Shown here piece by piece: positions 51,851 through 60,928 of a DNA stretch of 64,000 bases. The DNA comes from Bradyrhizobium sp. 21 (lineage in GTDB: Bacteria > Pseudomonadota > Alphaproteobacteria > Rhizobiales > Xanthobacteraceae). Position 1 is the first letter of the stretch. Every line of letters begins with the position of its first letter. Position numbers and translations under genes: made by a program. The notes beneath the pieces are model-generated. The model made no database searches. It was not told the DNA's origin and saw only the letters and a program-made list of their open reading frames with translations. The DNA lies in assembly GCF_023073335.1 (NCBI RefSeq), contig NZ_JADPJG010000002.1:158594-222593 (forward strand), read 5' to 3'.

Positions 51851-51982
51851 CGTGTCCCGGACAAGGCGCAGCGCGATAGCGCTGTGCCGCGACCCAGGGA
51901 GACATGGGAGGTCGTAGGGGGCATGGACCCCGGCTCTGCAGCCGCACCGCCGAAGAGGCGCTGCGCTGCGTCCGGGCACGAG
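51851..51982. repeat. Palindromic repeat, family C (copy 2)
   Basis: About 132 bases beginning CGTGTCCCGGACAAGGCGCAGC and ending GCGCTGCGTCCGGGCACG. It resembles copy 1 at 46089 at both ends, with ACCCCGGCTCTG in the interior. It lies between the AapM-like and amidase genes, whose 3' ends converge, where it may stop transcription from both sides. Confidence 0.8.
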
Positions 51983-51986
51983 CACT

Positions 51987-53405
51987 CTACTTCTTCACCT
52001 TCGGATCAATCGGCGTCGTGCCGCGCAGGCCCAAAACGTCCTCCAGCACCCTTGCGCCCGCGATCACCTGCGCGTCGCTCCGCGGTGCGCCGACGACCTG
52101 CAGGCCGACCGGCAGACCCGACGCCGTGAAGCCGCAAGGTAGTGACAGCGCAGGGCAGCAGGCCAGCGTGATGGCGTAGACGATGCCGAGCCACTCGACG
52201 TAATTGTCGAATCTCTTGCCGGCGCATTCGGCGACATAACGGTGCTCGACCGGGAAGGGCGGCACGATCGTAGTCGGCACCAGCAGCAGGTCGTAGGTCT
52301 TGAAGAACTCGATCGCGCGGGCGGTCATGCCGACGCGCTGTGCCTCTGCGCGCTCGAGACGCTCGACGGTGAGCTTGAGGCCTTCCTCGATGTTCCAGAT
52401 CACTTCGGGCTTGAGCAAATCGCGCTTGGTGCGCAGCAGTTGTGCCTTGCTGATCGCAAAATCGAAGGCACGCAGCACGTGGAAGCATTCGTGCGCTTCG
52501 CGCCAGTCCGGATGCGCCTCCTCGACAATGGCGCCGGCCTCGGCGAAGCGTTCCGCCGCCTTGCGCGTGATCGCTTTCACCTCGGGATCGACGGGCGTGA
52601 TGCCGAGATCGGGCGAATAGGCGATGCGCTTCGGCTTGCTGCCCGACCGTGCCGCCGTCAGGAACGAGGTCGCAGGCGCCGGCAGCGACAGCGGGTCGGC
52701 AGCATAGTCGCCGCTCATGGCATCGAGCAGCAGCGCGAGGTCCTCGACATTGCGGGCCATCGGCCCCTGCACGCCGAGATTGCGGTCGATGCCCGCCTTC
52801 GGCGTGTGCGCGACGCGGCCGATGCTCGGCCGCATGCCGACGATGCCGCAGAAGCTTGCAGGGCTGCGCAGGCTGCCGCCCATGTCGGAGCCTTGCGCGA
52901 GCCAGGCCATGCCGGTGGCAAGCGCCACCGCCGCGCCGCCTGAGGAGCCGGCGGCCGATTTCGATGTATCCCAGGGATTGAGAGTGGCGCCAAAAACCTC
53001 GTTGAAGGTGTTGGCGCCGGCGCCGAATTCGGGCGTGTTGGATTTGGCGTAGACAACCGCCCCGTTGCCTTCGAGGTTCTCGACCATGAGGTCGGACTTC
53101 GCGGGAATATTGTTCCGGTAGATCGGCGAGCCCTGGGTGTTCAGCACGCCTGCAACGTCGGTCAGGTCCTTGATCGGCACCGGCAGGCCCGCGAGCAGCC
53201 CGCGCGCACCGGCCGGCTTCCGCATCAGCGCCTTGGCGCTGTCCCGCGCGCGATCGAAGCACAGCGTCGGCAGCGCGTTGACCTTGCTATCGACCTCACT
53301 GATGCGCTTCTCGAGCACATCCAGAAGCTCGATCGGCGAGACGTCGCCGGACCGCAGTCTGTCGACGATGACGCAGGCGGTTTCGCGGATCAGGTCTTCA
53401 GACAA
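51987..53405 (-). CDS. Amidase signature family enzyme
   Basis: A 472-residue amidase. The Ser-cisSer-Lys triad is present: Lys79 in LPVPIKDLTD, Ser154 in AAGSSGGAAV, and the nucleophile Ser178 in QGSDMGGSLRSPA. The start is TTG 53405, following AAGGAG at a good distance. No signal peptide is visible, so it acts in the cytoplasm. Family members hydrolyse aliphatic or aryl amides, or act as allophanate, malonamide or glutamyl-tRNA amidases; the sequence does not settle the substrate. It heads the minus-strand end of the 52-64 kb catabolic block. Confidence 0.9.
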   Translation of the reverse strand: MSEDLIRETACVIVDRLRSGDVSPIELLDVLEKRISEVDSKVNALPTLCFDRARDSAKALMRKPAGARGLLAGLPVPIKDLTDVAGVLNTQGSPIYRNNIPAKSDLMVENLEGNGAVVYAKSNTPEFGAGANTFNEVFGATLNPWDTSKSAAGSSGGAAVALATGMAWLAQGSDMGGSLRSPASFCGIVGMRPSIGRVAHTPKAGIDRNLGVQGPMARNVEDLALLLDAMSGDYAADPLSLPAPATSFLTAARSGSKPKRIAYSPDLGITPVDPEVKAITRKAAERFAEAGAIVEEAHPDWREAHECFHVLRAFDFAISKAQLLRTKRDLLKPEVIWNIEEGLKLTVERLERAEAQRVGMTARAIEFFKTYDLLLVPTTIVPPFPVEHRYVAECAGKRFDNYVEWLGIVYAITLACCPALSLPCGFTASGLPVGLQVVGAPRSDAQVIAGARVLEDVLGLRGTTPIDPKVKK

Positions 53406-53425
53406 TTATCTTACTCCTTGTTATT

Positions 53426-53508
53426 CCGTCATTGCGAGCGCGGCGAAGCAATTCAGGATTGCCCCCGCGGAGATAGTCTGGGTTGCTTCGCTACGCTCGC
53501 AACGACGG
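53426..53508. repeat. Palindromic repeat, family A (copy 3)
   Basis: About 83 bases with CCGTCATTGCGAGCG at the left and CGCTCGCAACGACGG at the right, one arm mismatch, and GGTTGCTTCG inside. Same family as 15959 and 26152. It separates the amidase and SDR genes. Confidence 0.8.
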
Positions 53509-53536
53509 TGTGTGGTGCGGGAGCGACAGGCGTCAA

Positions 53537-54313
53537 CTAACCCCATCCCGCACTGATGCCGCCATCCACCGTGTAGATCACGCCGGACGTATAGCCGGCG
53601 CGATCCGATGCCAGGAACGCCATGAGATCGCCGATCTCGCGGGCATGCGCAGGCCTGCCGAGCGGCAGGCTCTTCTGGAATTCCTTGTAGCGGCTCTCGT
53701 CACCAAACTGGTGCTTGGCCCGCGTCTTCAGCAGCGTGACGTGGCGGTCGGTGCCGACAGGGCCGGGATTGATGCCGACCACGCGGATGTTGTCGGTGAG
53801 GCTCTTGCCGCCGAGCGCGCGGGTGAAGGCCATCAGCGCGGCGTTGCCGGCGCTGCCGCAGATATAGTTGGCGTCGAATTTCTCGCCGGCAGCGCCGATG
53901 TCGTTGACGATGACGCCGTGCCCGCGCGCCTTCATCTGCGCGTAGATTTGCCGCGTCAGATTGATGTAGCCGAACACTTTCAATTCCCAGGCGTGCCGCC
54001 AGGTCGCCTCGTCGATCTTGTCGATGGAGCCGCCCGGGATGTCGCCGGCATTGTTGACGAGCACGTCGATGTCGGCGGCTTCTTTCGCCAGCCGCGTCAA
54101 ATCCTCGCTCTTGCGCAAATCCACGATGCTCGTGGCGGCATCGATCTGGTGCGCGGAGCGCAAGCGCTCGGCCAGAGACTTGAGCTGATCGCCGCTGCGC
54201 GCGGCGAGCAGGAGATGGCAGCCTTCCTCGGCAAATGCCTCGGCGGCCGCTGCGCCAATGCCCTTGGACGCGCCCGTGATCAGGACGCGCTTGCCACGCA
54301 GATGCAGATCCAT
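53537..54313 (-). CDS. Short-chain dehydrogenase/reductase-like protein with atypical active site
   Basis: A 258-residue SDR. The cofactor motif is normal (TGASKGIGAAAAE, residues 14-26) and NNAG is present at 87-90. The catalytic region is not: after Tyr150 the usual YxxxK reads YICGS, so Lys is replaced by Ser154, and the strand where the catalytic Ser normally sits reads VNDIGAAGEKF with no Ser. NPGPVGTDR follows as in related SDRs. Dehydrogenase activity by the classical mechanism is doubtful; it may use another chemistry or only bind. The conserved layout suggests a distinct subfamily rather than decay. It is divergent from the tartrate dehydrogenase-like gene. Confidence 0.88.
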   Translation of the reverse strand: MDLHLRGKRVLITGASKGIGAAAAEAFAEEGCHLLLAARSGDQLKSLAERLRSAHQIDAATSIVDLRKSEDLTRLAKEAADIDVLVNNAGDIPGGSIDKIDEATWRHAWELKVFGYINLTRQIYAQMKARGHGVIVNDIGAAGEKFDANYICGSAGNAALMAFTRALGGKSLTDNIRVVGINPGPVGTDRHVTLLKTRAKHQFGDESRYKEFQKSLPLGRPAHAREIGDLMAFLASDRAGYTSGVIYTVDGGISAGWG

Positions 54314-54469
54314 GGGATTTACTCGCTCGGTGGGAACAGCATGAAATCAGTAGGCGGTTGGCCGCGCCACGGTCAACATTGCAGTGCAGCGTTGCACTGC
54401 CGCCGCGTTTGGTCCATTGCAGTGCGGTCAAAAAGGCGGCGGCTGCCGGACCAACCAGGGACGTTCTCG

Positions 54470-55543
54470 ATGAGCAAGAAACAATACCGGATCGCAGTCA
54501 TTCCCGGCGACGGCATCGGCAAGGAAGTGATGCCTGAAGGCCTGCGCGTTCTGGAGGCAGCGGCGAAGAAGCACGGGGTGTCGCTGCATTTCGACCATTT
54601 CGACTTCTCGTCCTGGGAGTATTACGAGAAGCACGGCCAGATGATGCCGGACGATTGGAAGGAAAAGATCGGCAAGCACGATGCCATCTATTTCGGCGCG
54701 GTCGGCTGGCCGGCCAAGATTCCGGATCACGTCTCGCTCTGGGGCTCGCTGATCAAGTTCCGCCGCGAGTTCGACCAGTATGTGAATTTGCGTCCGGTGC
54801 GGCTGATGCCCGGCGTGCCGTCGCCGCTGGCGGGCCGCAAGCCCGGCGACATCGATTTCTGGGTGGTGCGCGAGAACACCGAAGGCGAGTATTCCTCCGT
54901 CGGCGGCCGCATGTTCCCTGACACCGACCGCGAATTCGTGACGCAGCAGACGGTGATGACCCGCGTGGGCGTCGACCGCATCCTGAAGTTTGCCTTCGAG
55001 CTCGCGCAGTCGCGGCCGAAGAAGCATTTGACCTCGGCGACCAAGTCCAACGGCATCTCCATCACCATGCCCTATTGGGACGAGCGCGTGGAGGCGATGG
55101 CCAAGAAGTTTCCGGGCGTGAAGTGGGACAAGTACCACATCGACATCCTCACCGCGAACTTCGTGCTGCATCCGGACTGGTTCGACGTCGTGGTCGGCTC
55201 CAATTTGTTCGGCGACATCCTCTCCGACCTCGGCCCGGCCTGCACCGGCACGATCGGCATCGCGCCGTCGGGCAACATCAACCCCGAGGGCGATTTCCCG
55301 TCGGTGTTCGAGCCGGTGCATGGCTCGGCGCCCGACATCGCGGGGCAGGGCATCGCCAACCCGATCGGCGCGATCTGGTCGGGTGCGATGATGCTCGAGC
55401 ATCTCGGCGAGAAGGATGCGGGCCGATCGATCGTCGACGCGATCGAGCGCACGCTCGCCGAGCGCACGTTGCGCACAAAGGACCTCGGCGGCAACGCGGA
55501 CACGACGGCCTGCGGCAAAGCGGTCGCGGAGATGGTGGATTAG
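54470..55543 (+). CDS. Tartrate dehydrogenase-like beta-decarboxylating dehydrogenase
   Basis: A 357-residue member of the isocitrate/isopropylmalate dehydrogenase family. RIAVIPGDGIGKEVMPEGLRV starts the fold; ENTEGEYSSVGGR is the substrate and Mg-binding region; GSNLFGDILSDLGPACTGTIGIAPSGNI and FEPVHGSAPDIAGQGIANPIG are the family signature blocks. The FWVVRENTEGEYSSVGGR stretch fits tartrate dehydrogenase/D-malate decarboxylase. It would oxidise L-tartrate, meso-tartrate or D-malate with NAD. ATG 54470 has AGGGA upstream. In-frame codons upstream lie opposite the SDR gene and are rejected. Confidence 0.9.
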   Translation: MSKKQYRIAVIPGDGIGKEVMPEGLRVLEAAAKKHGVSLHFDHFDFSSWEYYEKHGQMMPDDWKEKIGKHDAIYFGAVGWPAKIPDHVSLWGSLIKFRREFDQYVNLRPVRLMPGVPSPLAGRKPGDIDFWVVRENTEGEYSSVGGRMFPDTDREFVTQQTVMTRVGVDRILKFAFELAQSRPKKHLTSATKSNGISITMPYWDERVEAMAKKFPGVKWDKYHIDILTANFVLHPDWFDVVVGSNLFGDILSDLGPACTGTIGIAPSGNINPEGDFPSVFEPVHGSAPDIAGQGIANPIGAIWSGAMMLEHLGEKDAGRSIVDAIERTLAERTLRTKDLGGNADTTACGKAVAEMVD

Positions 55544-55562
55544 GCCGAGTTGCCAACCAAGG

Positions 55563-55685
55563 CGTCGTCCCGGCGAAGGCCGGGACCCATACTCCGTGTC
55601 GAGGTTGTTGCGCGAATTTGCCAACTCCGAGTCTTCGCATAACCACGTCCTGTGGTTATGGGTCCCGGCCTTCGCCGGGACGACG
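55563..55685. repeat. Palindromic repeat, family D (copy 1)
   Basis: A 123-base element with perfect 29-base terminal inverted repeats: 55563-55591 (begins CGTCGTCCCGGCGAAGG) and 55657-55685. Within it CATAACCAC (55638-55646) and GTGGTTATG (55652-55660) form another palindrome overlapping the right arm. It lies between two convergent genes, so it may stop transcription from both sides. Confidence 0.92.
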
Positions 55686-55694
55686 CCGATAGGC

Positions 55695-56768
55695 CTAACC
55701 GACGATCTTCTCGATCGCCGCCTGGTTGAGCCCGAACTTCTTCCCGGCCTCCAAAATCTCCTGCCAGGTCGTGGGGTCGACCGGAATACCCTCAGCCAGC
55801 CGCTTCATCTTCGTCTCGCGCTCGGGCTCGCCGGCGATCTTCACCTTGTCGACGCCGGGGGCAGGCGGCGAGCCGGTGTGCCAGGCGACGAAACTCTCGA
55901 CTTCGCGCGCAAGGTTCTCGGCGGTGCCGAGCTTGCCCGGGTCAATGATGATCGAGAGCATGCCGTTGAGGACGTTGTACTTGCCGTCGGACGGGCCCTT
56001 GACCGCCTGCCCGCCGGAGAGCGCGCCCCCGAGGATTTCGCACACCAGCGCGAGGCCCGAACCCTTGTGCTCGCCGAACGGCAGGATGGCGCCGTGCGGC
56101 GGGATCACGGTGTAGCGCGGGTTGTTGGTCGGCTTGCCTTCATTGTCGATGATGGTGCCGGGCTCAAGCTCGACGCCCTTGTTGTGGGCGACGCGGGTCT
56201 TGCCCTGCGCGATCCTGCTGGTGGCGAAGTCGAGCACGATCGGGTCCTTGCCCCTGCGCGGGATACCGACGCAGAACGGATTGGTGCCGTGGCGCCCATC
56301 GCTGCCGCCCCACGGCGCCACGATCGGGCGCGAGATCACGTTGACGAAGTGGATCGATACCAGCCCGTGGTCAATGCACTGCTCGGCCCAGTGGCCGATG
56401 CGGCCGATGTGGTGCGAGTTCGACAGGCCGACGAGACACACGCCGTTGCGCTTGGCGCGCTCAGCCGCCAGCTCCATCGCTTCATGTCCGATCACCTGGC
56501 CATAGCCCGTGAGGCCGTCGAGGGTGAGAAGCGGACCAGTGTCGAGCACGATTTTGACGTGCTGGTTCACGGCGAGGCCGCCCGTGGTGACACTTTGGAC
56601 GTAGCGCGGGATCATGCCGACGCCGTGCGAATCGTGTCCCCTGAGATTGGCTTCGACCAGGTTGGTGGATACCAGCTCGGCCTCGCGGTCCGTAGAGCCG
56701 CCGGCCTTGACGATGGCGCGGATGACGTTGGTGAGAGGCTGTGCCTTGATAGTGCGGTAATCGGCCAT
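55695..56768 (-). CDS. Malate/L-lactate dehydrogenase family (Ldh2-type) oxidoreductase
   Basis: A 357-residue NAD(P)-dependent dehydrogenase of the Ldh2/MDH2 family, which includes L-lactate, malate, ureidoglycolate, L-sulfolactate and delta1-piperideine-2-carboxylate reductases. LRGHDSHGVGMIPRYVQ includes the conserved catalytic His. NPFCVGIPRRGKDPIVLDFATS is the cofactor-binding region. ATG 56768 (MADYRTIKAQ) is preferred; an upstream start at 56813 adds residues with no family match. It lies 11 bases after the D-2-hydroxyacid dehydrogenase gene, in the same operon. Confidence 0.9.
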   Translation of the reverse strand: MADYRTIKAQPLTNVIRAIVKAGGSTDREAELVSTNLVEANLRGHDSHGVGMIPRYVQSVTTGGLAVNQHVKIVLDTGPLLTLDGLTGYGQVIGHEAMELAAERAKRNGVCLVGLSNSHHIGRIGHWAEQCIDHGLVSIHFVNVISRPIVAPWGGSDGRHGTNPFCVGIPRRGKDPIVLDFATSRIAQGKTRVAHNKGVELEPGTIIDNEGKPTNNPRYTVIPPHGAILPFGEHKGSGLALVCEILGGALSGGQAVKGPSDGKYNVLNGMLSIIIDPGKLGTAENLAREVESFVAWHTGSPPAPGVDKVKIAGEPERETKMKRLAEGIPVDPTTWQEILEAGKKFGLNQAAIEKIVG

Positions 56769-56779
56769 TGTTGTTGCTC

Positions 56780-57691
56780 TTATCCCTTCACGATCCTGCG
56801 GCAGTGCTCCCATGCCGCATGAATGAGGTTCTCGCTCGCCTCCGGCGTGCGAAACGCCGAATGCGCCGACAGCGTCACGTTCGGAATCTTCGTCAGCGGA
56901 TGATCGCCGGGCAGCGGTTCGATGTTGAAGACGTCGAGGCCGGCATGGCGGATGTGCCCTGACTTCAGCGCGTCGATCATCGCGGCCTCGTCGACGACGG
57001 CGGCGCGGGCGGTGTTGATGAGGATGACACCGGGCTTCATCGCAAAAATCTTCTCGCGGTTGATCATGCCGCGCGTCTCGTCGTTGAGCAGCAGGTGCAG
57101 CGAGACGACGTCGCTCTTAGCCAACACCGTATCGAGATCGGCGAATTCCACGCCCGGATGGCTCTTCGGCGAACGGTTCCAGGCGATCACCTTCATGCCG
57201 CTGCCCGAGGCGATGCGTGCGACCTCGGCGGCGATGCCGCCGAAGCCGATCAGGCCAAGCGTCTTGCCGGTGAGCTGCATGCCGTCCTCGCGCAGCCAGT
57301 TGCCGCCGCGCATCTCGCGATCCATCATCGCGATGACGCGGGCCGAGGCCCACATCAGCGCGATCGCGGATTCTGCCACAGCGGTATCGCCATAGCCCTT
57401 GATCAGATGGACGGAGATACCGAGCTGGCTAAGCTCCTCCGGATTCATGTAGCTGCGCGCGCCGGTGCCGAGGAACACGACGTGCTTGAGGCCCGCGCAT
57501 TGCTTCGCGACCTCGGTCGGCAGTGCGGTGTGGTCGACGATCGCGATCTCGGCGCCATCAAGGATTTCAGGATATTGCTCGGGCTTGATGTCGGGATCCC
57601 TGTGGATCCGCATCTTGGGATCACCAGGCTGCTCCAGCCGCTCCATGATCACGGCGAGAGCTTCATTGGCGTCGACGAAAACTCCGCGCAT
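56780..57691 (-). CDS. D-2-hydroxyacid dehydrogenase family protein
   Basis: A 303-residue NAD-dependent dehydrogenase of the D-2-hydroxyacid (phosphoglycerate/glycerate) family. The Rossmann motif is LGLIGFGGIAAEVARIA, with catalytic Arg in NTARAAVVDE, Glu in FNIEPLPGDHP and His in LSAHSAF. CGGAGAGAACC lies ahead of ATG 57691. Its N-terminal domain (MRGVFVDANEALAVIMERLE) is shorter than in phosphoglycerate dehydrogenase. With the Ldh2-type gene it forms a pair that could interconvert a 2-hydroxyacid and a 2-keto acid of opposite chirality, which would amount to epimerisation; that is inferred. Confidence 0.9.
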   Translation of the reverse strand: MRGVFVDANEALAVIMERLEQPGDPKMRIHRDPDIKPEQYPEILDGAEIAIVDHTALPTEVAKQCAGLKHVVFLGTGARSYMNPEELSQLGISVHLIKGYGDTAVAESAIALMWASARVIAMMDREMRGGNWLREDGMQLTGKTLGLIGFGGIAAEVARIASGSGMKVIAWNRSPKSHPGVEFADLDTVLAKSDVVSLHLLLNDETRGMINREKIFAMKPGVILINTARAAVVDEAAMIDALKSGHIRHAGLDVFNIEPLPGDHPLTKIPNVTLSAHSAFRTPEASENLIHAAWEHCRRIVKG

Positions 57692-57703
57692 GGTTCTCTC
57701 CGG

Positions 57704-58954
57704 TCAGGCTGCGACGCCGGCGATCGCCAGCACGGTATGCATCAGGACGTTGGTGCCGGCCGCGCAATCCGGCTGCGTCGCGTCTTCCAGCTCGTTGTGG
57801 CTGATGCCGTCCTTGCAGGGCACGAACACCATTGCCGCCGGCATGATGGTGTTGAGGTTGCAGGCGTCGTGGCCGGCGCCGGAGGTGATGCGGCGAGAGG
57901 AATAGCCGAGCGTCTTGGCCGCGTTCTCCACCGCTGCAATCAATTTGGGATCGAAATGCGTCGGCGGTTTGCGCCAGACCAGATCGATCTTGACCTCGAC
58001 CTTGCGGCGCGCGGCGATCTCCGAGATGGCCGCGCGGAGATCGCGATCGAGCGCGTCCATGATCGTGCCATCGGCGCTGCGGCAATCCATGGTGAAGGCG
58101 ATCTCGCCGGGGATGACGTTGCGCGAGGGGTTTGCGATCACGGCCTCGCCGATGGTGCCGACCGCTTTCGGCCCGTGCTTCCTGGCGATGGCTTCCATCG
58201 CCAGCACGATCTCGGAGAGCGTGGCGAGCGCATCGCGCCGCAGCGGCATCGGCGTCGATCCCGCATGGCTCTCGAAGCCGGAAATCTTGCCGTCGTACCA
58301 GAGCACGCCCTGGCCGGAATCGACCACGCCGATGGTCTTGCCTTCGGCTTCCAGGATTGGCCCCTGCTCGATGTGCAATTCCACGAAGCAGCCGAGCTTC
58401 TGGAAGCCGACCGGCTTGTCGCCGCGATAGCCGATGCCGTCGAGCGCCTGGCCGACGGTGACGCCTTCGACGTCCTTGCGCGACAGGATGTCGTCGGTGG
58501 TGAAGTCGCCGACATAGGCCGCGGAAGCCATCATGGCGGGGGCGAAGCGCGAGCCCTCTTCGTTGGTCCAGTTGACGACGCAGATCGGCGCCTCGGTCTC
58601 GATGCCGGCATCGTTCAGCGTGCGGATGACTTCGAGCGCGCCAAGCGTTCCCAGAATGCCGTCATACTTGCCGCCGGTGGGCTGGGTGTCGAGGTGCGAG
58701 CCGATCCCGACGGGCAGCTTCGACATGTCGCGGCCCTTGCGCAGGCCGAACTGCGAGCCGAGCGCATCGGTGTGCACTTCGAGGCCGGCGTCCTCGCAGG
58801 CCTTGCGGAACCAGTTGCGCACCTGCTTGTCCTCGGCGCTCAGCGTCAGCCGCCGCACACCGCCCTTGGCCGTCGCGCCGAATTGCGCGGTCTCGTGGAT
58901 GGAGCCCCAGAGGCGGGCGGAATCGATTTGCAGATTGGTGGCGGCTCGGCTCAT
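57704..58954 (-). CDS. M20 family amidohydrolase, N-carbamoyl-amino acid hydrolase type
   Basis: A 416-residue zinc amidohydrolase of the AllC/hydantoinase-carbamoylase group. Metal-binding motifs are IGSHLDTQPTGGKYDGILG and NWTNEEGSRFAPAMM, with later GAGHDACNLNTIMPAAMVFVP. Known members split N-carbamoyl amino acids, beta-ureidopropionate or allantoate. ATG 58954 (MSRAATNLQ) is preferred to 58990, which would overlap the LysR gene. It starts the minus-strand operon M20, D-hydroxyacid dehydrogenase, Ldh2. Confidence 0.9.
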   Translation of the reverse strand: MSRAATNLQIDSARLWGSIHETAQFGATAKGGVRRLTLSAEDKQVRNWFRKACEDAGLEVHTDALGSQFGLRKGRDMSKLPVGIGSHLDTQPTGGKYDGILGTLGALEVIRTLNDAGIETEAPICVVNWTNEEGSRFAPAMMASAAYVGDFTTDDILSRKDVEGVTVGQALDGIGYRGDKPVGFQKLGCFVELHIEQGPILEAEGKTIGVVDSGQGVLWYDGKISGFESHAGSTPMPLRRDALATLSEIVLAMEAIARKHGPKAVGTIGEAVIANPSRNVIPGEIAFTMDCRSADGTIMDALDRDLRAAISEIAARRKVEVKIDLVWRKPPTHFDPKLIAAVENAAKTLGYSSRRITSGAGHDACNLNTIMPAAMVFVPCKDGISHNELEDATQPDCAAGTNVLMHTVLAIAGVAA

Positions 58955-58986
58955 GCGGTCATTCTCTCGGTGGTCCGGCGCCTTTT

Positions 58987-59904
58987 TCAATGCCGCGCCG
59001 GCGCAGGCGCGTCAACCGCGAGGCTGCTCTGCGCAATCTGACATGCAAGCTCGGCGACGCGCTCCACCGCCACGACGTCGGGCGAGGCGAGCCAGCTCGC
59101 CGTGAATGTCAGCGGCGCGATCACGAGATCCGTGTCGAGCAGTTGCAGCCGCCCGTCGGCGAGCTCGTTCTCGACGATGGCATCCGGAATCACGGCGATG
59201 CCGAGCCCCTCGACGGCCATGTGGATGACGGTCGCGAGCGATGCGGAGGCGTGCAGGCGGATCGGCGGCAGCTCGGGCCGGTCGAACACCTCACGCACGA
59301 CCTCGTAGGGCCGCGTCTTGCGCGGAAAGGTGATGATCGGAAACCGCGCGAGCTCGGCGCGCGTCACCGGACCGTTGCCGAGCCCAAGCGACGGGCTTGC
59401 AAGGAAGCCGATCGGATAATCCGCGAGCACGCGGTTGTGCACGCCCGAGGCTGACAGCGGCCCCACCACGAACGCCAGCTCGATCTCCTGCGCAAGCAGG
59501 CGCGCGGTGAGGTTCGGCGTGATGTCGACCTCGATCTCCAGCGACAGGTTGGGATAGATCTCGTTCATGCTCTTCACCAGTCGCGGCAGCCAGGTATGCA
59601 CGATGGTCTCGGCGACGCCGAGCCGCATCACGCCGCGCATCGCCGAGCGGTCGCCGACCTCGGCCATCATCTGGGCGCGCAGCCCGATCAGCTTCTCCGC
59701 GTAGACCATCATCTGCCGGCCGCTCGGCGTCGGCGAGGCCACGCGATGGTCGCGGTTGAGCAGCTTCACGCCCATCTCGCGCTCGAGCTGGGCAATGCGC
59801 TGGGAGATCGCCGGCTGGGTCGTATTGAGGCGCGCCGCGGCCCCGCGGAAGCTGCCGAGTTTCACAACCCACAGGAACGTCTCGATCGACCTGAAGTCCA
59901 GCAT
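58987..59904 (-). CDS. LysR-type transcriptional regulator
   Basis: A 305-residue LTTR. The HTH is [20 protein letters not shown] followed by [20 protein letters not shown]; the C-terminal part is an effector-binding periplasmic-protein-like fold. ATG 59904 ([10 protein letters not shown]) is chosen; a start at 59949 would run through the palindrome at 59923-59941 that is the likely operator. It lies upstream of the M20 gene on the same strand and is divergent from the DUF1445 gene. It probably controls both flanking groups. Confidence 0.92.
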   Translation of the reverse strand: MLDFRSIETFLWVVKLGSFRGAAARLNTTQPAISQRIAQLEREMGVKLLNRDHRVASPTPSGRQMMVYAEKLIGLRAQMMAEVGDRSAMRGVMRLGVAETIVHTWLPRLVKSMNEIYPNLSLEIEVDITPNLTARLLAQEIELAFVVGPLSASGVHNRVLADYPIGFLASPSLGLGNGPVTRAELARFPIITFPRKTRPYEVVREVFDRPELPPIRLHASASLATVIHMAVEGLGIAVIPDAIVENELADGRLQLLDTDLVIAPLTFTASWLASPDVVAVERVAELACQIAQSSLAVDAPAPARH

Positions 59905-59922
59905 TGGAAAGATCTTCCCCAC

Positions 59923-59941
59923 CGATAAATAAGATTTATCG
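59923..59941. promoter_or_regulatory. Palindromic LysR-box between the LysR and DUF1445 genes
   Basis: CGATAAAT and ATTTATCG form perfect 8-base arms around AAG (59923-59941). It contains the LTTR T-N11-A pattern (T59926 to A59938). It lies 19 bases upstream of the LysR start and about 80 from the DUF1445 start, the normal place for a LysR autoregulatory and activating site. Confidence 0.7.
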
Positions 59942-60023
59942 ATATCCATTAGAAAGGACGATTAGACTTTATAGCACGCTTGGTGTTGGCTGTCTTTGTC
60001 GAGTTTATAGGCAGGTCGATTAC

Positions 60024-60839
60024 ATGACTGTTTTGGTGGCAGCGCAGCAGACTGAAACGCCCGACGCCCTTCCGAGCCGCAAGGCGCGGCTCGCCTATCG
60101 CGAGGGGCTGGTCGCTTCCACCGCCGGAATTGCCCCCGGCTTCGTCCAAGGCAATCTGGCAATCCTGCCGGCGGAATATGCCGGCGCCTTTCACCGCTTC
60201 TGCCAACTCAATCCCAAGCCGTGCCCGATCATCGGCATGTCCGACGTCGGCAGCCCGCACATCCCGGCACTGGGCGCCGATCTCGATATCCGCACCGACG
60301 TGCCGCGCTATCGCGTCTGGCGCGACGGTGAGGTGGTCGACGAGCCGACCGACGTGGCGAGCTACTGGCGCGATGATCTCGTGACCTTCGTGCTCGGCTG
60401 CTCCTTCTCCTTCGAAGAGGCGCTGCTCGACGAGGGCATGCCGATCCGCCACATCGAGCGCAATGTCCGCGTGCCGATGTATCGCACCAATATCGCCTGC
60501 GGCGAGTCCGGTCCCTTCGCCGGCCCCATGGTGGTGTCGATGCGTCCGTTCAAGCCGGCGGATGCGATCCGCGCGGTGCAGATCACCTCGCGCTATCCGG
60601 CCGTGCACGGCGCGCCCGTGCATCTCGGCCATCCGCACCTGATCGGCATCAAGGACATCGCCAAGCCCGATTACGGCGACCCGGTGCCGGTCGCCGACGA
60701 CGAAATCCCGGTGTTCTGGGCCTGCGGCGTGACGCCGCAATCGGTCATCAATGCTGCGAGGCTGCCGTTCGCGATCACGCATTCGCCCGGCCTGATGCTC
60801 GTAACGGATCTCAAGAACAGGACCATGGCCGTGATTTAG
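60024..60839 (+). CDS. DUF1445 family putative hydro-lyase
   Basis: A 271-residue DUF1445/UPF0317 protein. Family blocks are [21 protein letters not shown], then [31 protein letters not shown], and [26 protein letters not shown]. Conserved cysteines at PKPC, LGCSF and NIACG look structural or catalytic. The family is annotated as putative hydro-lyase; the human protein with this domain is reported as a D-glutamate cyclase, so acting on glutamate or pyroglutamate is possible. ATG 60024 follows GCAGGTCGATTAC. The gene is directly followed by an ABC binding-protein gene. Confidence 0.87.
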   Translation: MTVLVAAQQTETPDALPSRKARLAYREGLVASTAGIAPGFVQGNLAILPAEYAGAFHRFCQLNPKPCPIIGMSDVGSPHIPALGADLDIRTDVPRYRVWRDGEVVDEPTDVASYWRDDLVTFVLGCSFSFEEALLDEGMPIRHIERNVRVPMYRTNIACGESGPFAGPMVVSMRPFKPADAIRAVQITSRYPAVHGAPVHLGHPHLIGIKDIAKPDYGDPVPVADDEIPVFWACGVTPQSVINAARLPFAITHSPGLMLVTDLKNRTMAVI

Positions 60840-60928
60840 TGGGCAGCTCTTGCTGCTTCTTCGGGCTTTACCACATCCATCAACCGCTTCATTCGATCAG
60901 CCGAAATTCAGTAACAGGGGACTTTGCC

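Noticed and set aside
53483..54469. A long N-terminal extension of the tartrate dehydrogenase-like gene
   Set aside because: The extra 329 codons run opposite the SDR gene and look like antisense text. The family N-terminus starts at ATG 54470 with an AGGGA site.
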